The notes under the pieces are model-generated. The model was not told where the DNA came from and ran no database searches. It saw only the letters and a list, made by a program, of their open reading frames with translations. Shown here piece by piece: positions 6,601 through 8,819 of a DNA stretch of 8,819 bases; position 1 is the stretch's first letter, and every line of letters begins with the position of its first letter. Both the position numbers and the translations under genes were made by a program. The stretch spans positions 1-8,819 of the forward strand of contig DASRZI010000259.1 in the NCBI GenBank assembly GCA_035686605.1, in the 5' to 3' direction. The DNA is from UBA11865 sp035686605. Its GTDB lineage: Bacteria > Chloroflexota > Anaerolineae > Promineifilales > Promineifilaceae.

Positions 6601-8819
6601 CCCGTTACACCGCTGGACTGGGTTATGATGACTGGGTTTCTATGAAACGCGACGGCGTCAATTACGCCTACCACCCCGACGGGCTTGGCAGCATCATCGG
6701 TTTAACCGATGGAGGTGAAAACGTCGTCGCTGCCTACCGGTATGACGCTTTCGGCAATATGCTCGAGGATTCGGGTGGTATAGTTAACCCCTACCGCTAC
6801 ACCGGTCGGGCGTATGAGACCAAAAGCGGCCTCTATTATTACCGGGCCCGCTTCTATGATCCCACAACAGGGCGCTTCACTAGCCCAGATCCTGTAAACG
6901 GGTCTATCTCTTATCCCCACATTCGACACCCTTTCATCTACGCTCTGAATAATCCTTTCGGCTACACGGATCCAACTGGAGAGGCCGTCGTAACCATAGT
7001 CGTAGGCGCGATAATACTTGGAGGATCAATCTTTTTTATGCTCAAAAAACTCTGGAACATGGGAAACCAAACTCAGCAGAAGATGACTAATACGGCTATC
7101 GCTCGAAGGCAAATCACAAACAAGAATACGAGAAATGTTGGCAATCTGGCAAATGCGGTAGCTCGGCAGCAGGTGAAGAATAACCGCCGTAGAGTTGGTG
7201 ATCTAGCTCATGGTACCGAAGAAGGTTTCAAGGCGATGGGCAAGGTGGCGACGGCAGCGTTTCCGAAACTTGAGATACCTTCAGAAATGAACTCCCAAGT
7301 GCTTGAGCTTTATGAGGATGCCAAGAAAGTCAAAGACGTCGCCGATAAGGCCGCGGCCGCCGGAGGAGCAGCGGGTAAGTTTTTCGGGCCTAAGTCGCAA
7401 GTCATGTCCTTCAACCCGGACCCAGCCGCGGACGGTGCGGGACAGGGATTTGACCCTGGATCTCCGTCAGATGGTTCATCGTCAGGCGGTTATGCAGGCG
7501 ACGCACCGCCAGAAGAACAGTACTACGAGCCTCCCCCAAGACTGCCCGACCACCAGGATGACACCTTCTCTGTCGCCTCAAGACAATTCCCTTCACCAGG
7601 ATCGACCGGTCTCACTACGAGTAACGCGCTGCCTCTCTGGTTTCCCCAGTCCAATCCCGAAACGACCAACCTGGAGACAACGACACTGGGAAGCGTGCTG
7701 CCAGCATACCGCCGGTCACCTCGCATCGCTGTGTTTTGGAACGGATTTGCCGAAGAAGCGGCCGCTTTCCTGACCGCATTGGGCGAACCCTTCGACACTC
7801 TGGATCCTGATTTCGCTCCCGCAATCGCTGCGACATATCCGGTCTTGCTCATCCCCTCCGCCGGCCTGATCGGATTATATGGTTCTACCAGCCTGCGTTC
7901 CCGGCTGGAAGACTATGTGAATCAAGGGGGTGTGATACTGGTCTCGACCCAGCAGCATGGTTATGAATTCTCCGCCCTACCTGGCAACCTCGGTGGCTAT
8001 GGCTGGCAAGAAGACCAATCCTGCTTCGACGCCGCCGTCCGCTTCCCCCAATACCACCAGGCCCTGTCTAGCTTCCAACAAGAGTCGCTGGACCTTCTTG
8101 TGGACGGCTATTTCTCAGCCTTCCCGGAAAACGCCATCACCCTTCTGGAACGCGATAAAAACGGCTACCCAGCCGCCCTACTCTATCCCCATGGCGGCGG
8201 CTACGTCATGGCCACCACAGTCTACGCCGACTGGGGCAGCAGCAACTACCAATACTCCCGACACGACTACCAGGTCTGGCGGGATCTGGTCGCCTGGTCC
8301 ACCCTTGGAGCTCTAGAAGGGTACGACCACTCCTTCCCCGACTTCGCGCCTGCCGAGCAGGTGACCGGCACCGTCCAGATGCTGAATCTGACAGGACAGG
8401 AAGCAGCGGCCGTTCGCCTTGTCACCCTGGATCCCTACAAGAACATCGCCGGAGAGCAGACCATCACCACCACGGTCACCGCCGGCGTCCCATCCAGCCT
8501 GCCTTTCACCACCACAGCCGCCAGCCCGCTGGGTGTTTGGGCCGTGGACTACGTCCTCCTTGATGGCGACGGCTACGCCATTCAAGACCAGGCCATCGGC
8601 GCGGCCTTTATCGTGAGCGATCCGGCCGAATCCATCGGGGCAAACCGGAATTGGGATTTCTGGATCACCTCCCCCACCGAGAACTTCATCAACGGCAGCA
8701 CCGGCGAATTCACCATACACGCGCGCAACCGCACGGCAGGCCCCATCGACAACGTCGGCTTCCAATACTATTTCCCCCATCATGGCGCCGAACATCGTCC
8801 TGGGATCAAAAATGGTTTC
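3627..8819 (+). CDS. Giant secreted YD-repeat/RHS protein with long atypical C-terminal extension (3' end outside window)
   Basis: One frame stays open for 1731 codons to the window edge, so the C-terminus is missing. Residues 1-44 form a signal peptide: basic start, hydrophobic core about 22-37, likely cleavage after SVFA. An RHS N-terminal, DUF6531-like module follows (about 65-140, with NTFNGNLFYQHPG and TRLTYNS). About 28 YD repeats of roughly 21 residues (Y-D-x-x-G-N/R-L, often followed by T-D-P) fill about 205-940. The RHS-associated core spans about 1015-1118, with HPDGLGS, RYTGRAYETKSGLYYYRARF and a final NPFGYTDPTGE. In this family the repeats build a hollow beta shell, and the core marks the border to a variable C-terminus. 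Here that border is followed by a hydrophobic segment (1120-1139), a basic helical part with an internal duplication (1157-1195), a Pro/Ser/Gly-rich linker (about 1250-1360), an amidotransferase-like fold (about 1364-1560) and beta-rich domains (1579 onward). Only two cysteines are seen (834, 1466), fitting an extracellular protein. A polymorphic toxin, adhesin or wall protein are all possible; no toxin domain is visible. Confidence 0.94.
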   Translation, partial: MATKESFRRQINRFHFGRVYKLVTFAVVLTMVINAILPAASVFALPTEQTGASEIAGASPLSGKGQVNLPGPMGTAVNTFNGNLFYQHPGFYFPHSLPVDTRLTYNSLRGNFASSLGYYGWQFTYDISYRVDENLDVTIVWGDGREVRFDSPYRALTSVFIAKQETLVPDGTDFAAPPGVRDVLRSYEPGKFVLTTPDQTTYYFDSARHHRVTRIQHPSGQALVFQYNSAGLLDTLQHTFGQKVKFLYSTVNDVPTLTAMIDITGTLHRFIFFAYDGSGNLSQITNPELAKTRFTYDAGHKMTGITDPKNNKLTINYTGHWVRDLVTPLSTRSISHRDDNILGRTYTGHTLIVMDRRHTTVVDVVSGRSQRTVYNYDSRGRLTNSENALGNIQYIEWDDKDNAVQFTDELGRITTYTHDERGNVLTVTDPWLRTNTFTYHPEFNHLTSVRDGNGFYTSYNYDGRGNLIRSDLPNGGIQRFAYDSFGNVISDTTPVGDTFSYAYDGYGYLSGITDPLGQSSTFVNDHRGNILLGTDANTNTLTSQYDNLDRILSSTNGENNKTTFGYDARGNLIEFTDPNGNGYQYDYDALERLSSVTDPLGRVTWYEYDERDNLISSTDANGHTTTYSYDLMERLHTKTNPLGQTTSYLYDAVGNMSQRTDANGESTVFSYGANDLLSAINYPGSDYDVNFTSFDGADNLLRQTSPAADIDYRYDQVDLITQVGVSVSSLFTRTTYYSYDNMGRRSTMTDPDGGLTNYTYNLRGDLESITDPDGNLTSFDYDPAGRLERQNNANGTYALYTYDDADRLVTLNNHKSNGVLISGYSYTYDDAGNCVEMVEAAIGTTSYDYDALNQLLEVIYPDGRSVDYTYDAVGNRLNSIDSLMGETIYEYDEANQLIYQHTPTQTITYSYDNNGNLLSKQDASGVASYTYDYENHLANIGYPDGQSEQFFAYPGQTGLQLKSGSNGVIDTYYFHDLQNTLLETDAAGITVARYTAGLGYDDWVSMKRDGVNYAYHPDGLGSIIGLTDGGENVVAAYRYDAFGNMLEDSGGIVNPYRYTGRAYETKSGLYYYRARFYDPTTGRFTSPDPVNGSISYPHIRHPFIYALNNPFGYTDPTGEAVVTIVVGAIILGGSIFFMLKKLWNMGNQTQQKMTNTAIARRQITNKNTRNVGNLANAVARQQVKNNRRRVGDLAHGTEEGFKAMGKVATAAFPKLEIPSEMNSQVLELYEDAKKVKDVADKAAAAGGAAGKFFGPKSQVMSFNPDPAADGAGQGFDPGSPSDGSSSGGYAGDAPPEEQYYEPPPRLPDHQDDTFSVASRQFPSPGSTGLTTSNALPLWFPQSNPETTNLETTTLGSVLPAYRRSPRIAVFWNGFAEEAAAFLTALGEPFDTLDPDFAPAIAATYPVLLIPSAGLIGLYGSTSLRSRLEDYVNQGGVILVSTQQHGYEFSALPGNLGGYGWQEDQSCFDAAVRFPQYHQALSSFQQESLDLLVDGYFSAFPENAITLLERDKNGYPAALLYPHGGGYVMATTVYADWGSSNYQYSRHDYQVWRDLVAWSTLGALEGYDHSFPDFAPAEQVTGTVQMLNLTGQEAAAVRLVTLDPYKNIAGEQTITTTVTAGVPSSLPFTTTAASPLGVWAVDYVLLDGDGYAIQDQAIGAAFIVSDPAESIGANRNWDFWITSPTENFINGSTGEFTIHARNRTAGPIDNVGFQYYFPHHGAEHRPGIKNGF
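4449..6443 (+). repeat. YD-repeat region of the RHS protein
   Basis: This part (about residues 275-940) is built from imperfect copies of a roughly 21-residue motif. Clear examples are YDSRGRL, YDGRGNL, YDSFGNV, YDARGNL, YDAVGNM, YDNMGRR, YDPAGRL, YDAVGNR and YDNNGNL, many alternating with ITDP or VTDP turns. A few units are degenerate, such as YGANDLL and YDQVDLI. The copies are diverged at the DNA level, so this is an old repeat structure and not a recent expansion. Confidence 0.9.
6669..6983 (+). other. RHS repeat-associated core domain
   Basis: Residues 1015-1119 hold the conserved core that closes the RHS shell: HPDGLGS at the start, YRYDAFGN, then RYTGRAYETKSGLYYYRARF, FYDPTTGRFTSPDP (Asp1088-Pro1089) and YALNNPFGYTDPTGE. 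In characterised RHS and Tc-toxin C proteins, sequence-conserved core residues catalyse self-cleavage just after this region, freeing the variable C-terminus. Whether this protein cleaves is not shown by sequence alone. Confidence 0.9.
6984..7043 (+). other. Hydrophobic, possibly membrane-spanning segment right after the RHS core
   Basis: Residues 1120-1139 read AVVTIVVGAIILGGSIFFML, an uninterrupted hydrophobic stretch rich in Val, Ile and Gly, followed by KKLW. The length and the basic flank fit a transmembrane helix. It begins immediately after DPTGE. In other RHS C-termini such segments are seen near toxin translocation regions, so it could be a membrane anchor or a translocation element. 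Confidence 0.6.
7095..7211 (+). repeat. Tandem duplication of a 20-residue basic helical unit
   Basis: Residues 1157-1176 (AIARRQITNKNTRNVGNLAN) and 1177-1195 (AVARQQVKNNRRRVGDLAH) are adjacent copies, the second one residue shorter. The shared pattern is A-I/V-A-R-x-Q-I/V ... N-x-x-R-x-V-G-N/D-L-A. Both are rich in Arg, Asn and Gln and predicted to be helical. They are diverged at the DNA level. They lie between the hydrophobic segment and the disordered linker. Confidence 0.7.
7716..8306 (+). other. Class I glutamine amidotransferase-like domain without catalytic cysteine
   Basis: Residues about 1364-1560 show the order of a flavodoxin-like amidotransferase fold: strand RIAVFWNG, helix EEAAAFLTALG, PFDTLDPDF, strand YPVLLIPSAG, then SLRSRLEDYVNQGGVILVST, which is the typical helix-YV-x-x-GG-strand signature. 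Later, PAALLYPHGGGYVMATTVY resembles the strand pair that closes beta-galactosidase-trimerisation-like and related domains. The position after the GG-strand, where enzymes have a nucleophile elbow with Cys, reads STQQHG, so it is probably non-catalytic and may bind ligand or act structurally. Similarity is judged by eye. Confidence 0.55.
8361..8819 (+). other. Beta-rich, probably Ig-like or CARDB-like domains at the open 3' end
   Basis: From residue 1579 the sequence alternates hydrophobic and Thr/Ser-rich stretches: VTGTVQMLNLTGQEAAAVRL, TITTTVTAG, GVWAVDYVLLDGDGYAI and AAFIVSDP (ending near 1666), which fits one beta-sandwich of about 85 residues. A second begins near Trp1676 (WDFWITSPTENF, GEFTIHARNRTAGPIDNV) and is cut by the window end. 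Such modules are common at the ends of bacterial surface proteins. The exact family is not determined. Confidence 0.5.

Noticed and set aside
7303..7773. 156-codon plus-strand frame inside the RHS gene
   Set aside because: It lies in another frame of the continuous coding sequence; its Pro/Arg/Ser-rich translation is typical of shifted GC-rich code. The main frame has no break here, so it does not indicate a frameshift.
8313..8795. 160-codon minus-strand frame, considered as an immunity or convergent gene
   Set aside because: It is antisense to the in-frame beta-rich region, its Gly/Val/Asp-rich translation mirrors the GC-rich sense codons, and it has no recognisable domain.
6984..8819. A classic RHS toxin tip with immunity gene
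   Set aside because: No nuclease, deaminase, ADP-ribosyltransferase or other toxin motif was recognised, and the gene runs past the window, so no immunity gene can be seen.

Overview
The window carries two long, same-strand genes separated by about 450 bases of non-coding DNA. The best overall guess is a bacterium of the Chloroflexota (Anaerolineae-like). This is inferred from a seven-helix UPF0182 protein, a family known mainly from Actinobacteria, Cyanobacteria, Chloroflexota and some Firmicutes, together with a very large secreted YD-repeat/RHS protein and moderately GC-rich sequence. No marker gene in the window settles the phylum.

Layout: 1-274 is an apparently non-coding leader with a small inverted repeat and a good Shine-Dalgarno site. 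275-3172 encodes a complete 965-residue UPF0182 membrane protein. 3173-3626 is an intergenic region. It holds a weak hairpin after the first gene, an array of three 15-bp direct repeats, an AT-rich stretch that may carry a promoter, and a second array of related 15-bp units that runs up to the ribosome-binding site of the next gene. 3627-8819 is one uninterrupted reading frame of 1731 codons that leaves the window still open.

The second gene is the notable one. In order it shows a signal peptide, an RHS N-terminal (DUF6531-like) module, roughly 28 YD repeats, and a canonical RHS-associated core ending in DPTGE. At that point RHS proteins normally carry a short variable toxin. Here there is instead a hydrophobic segment, a basic helical stretch with an internal 20-residue duplication, a disordered Pro/Ser/Gly linker, a domain resembling class I glutamine amidotransferases without the catalytic cysteine, and beta-rich, probably Ig-like or CARDB-like, domains that continue past the window end. 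No toxin or immunity gene is visible.

Nothing links the two genes functionally beyond orientation. Both products are predicted to be membrane or envelope/extracellular proteins, and each probably has its own transcription start. No tRNA, rRNA, CRISPR array, insertion sequence or transposase was seen.
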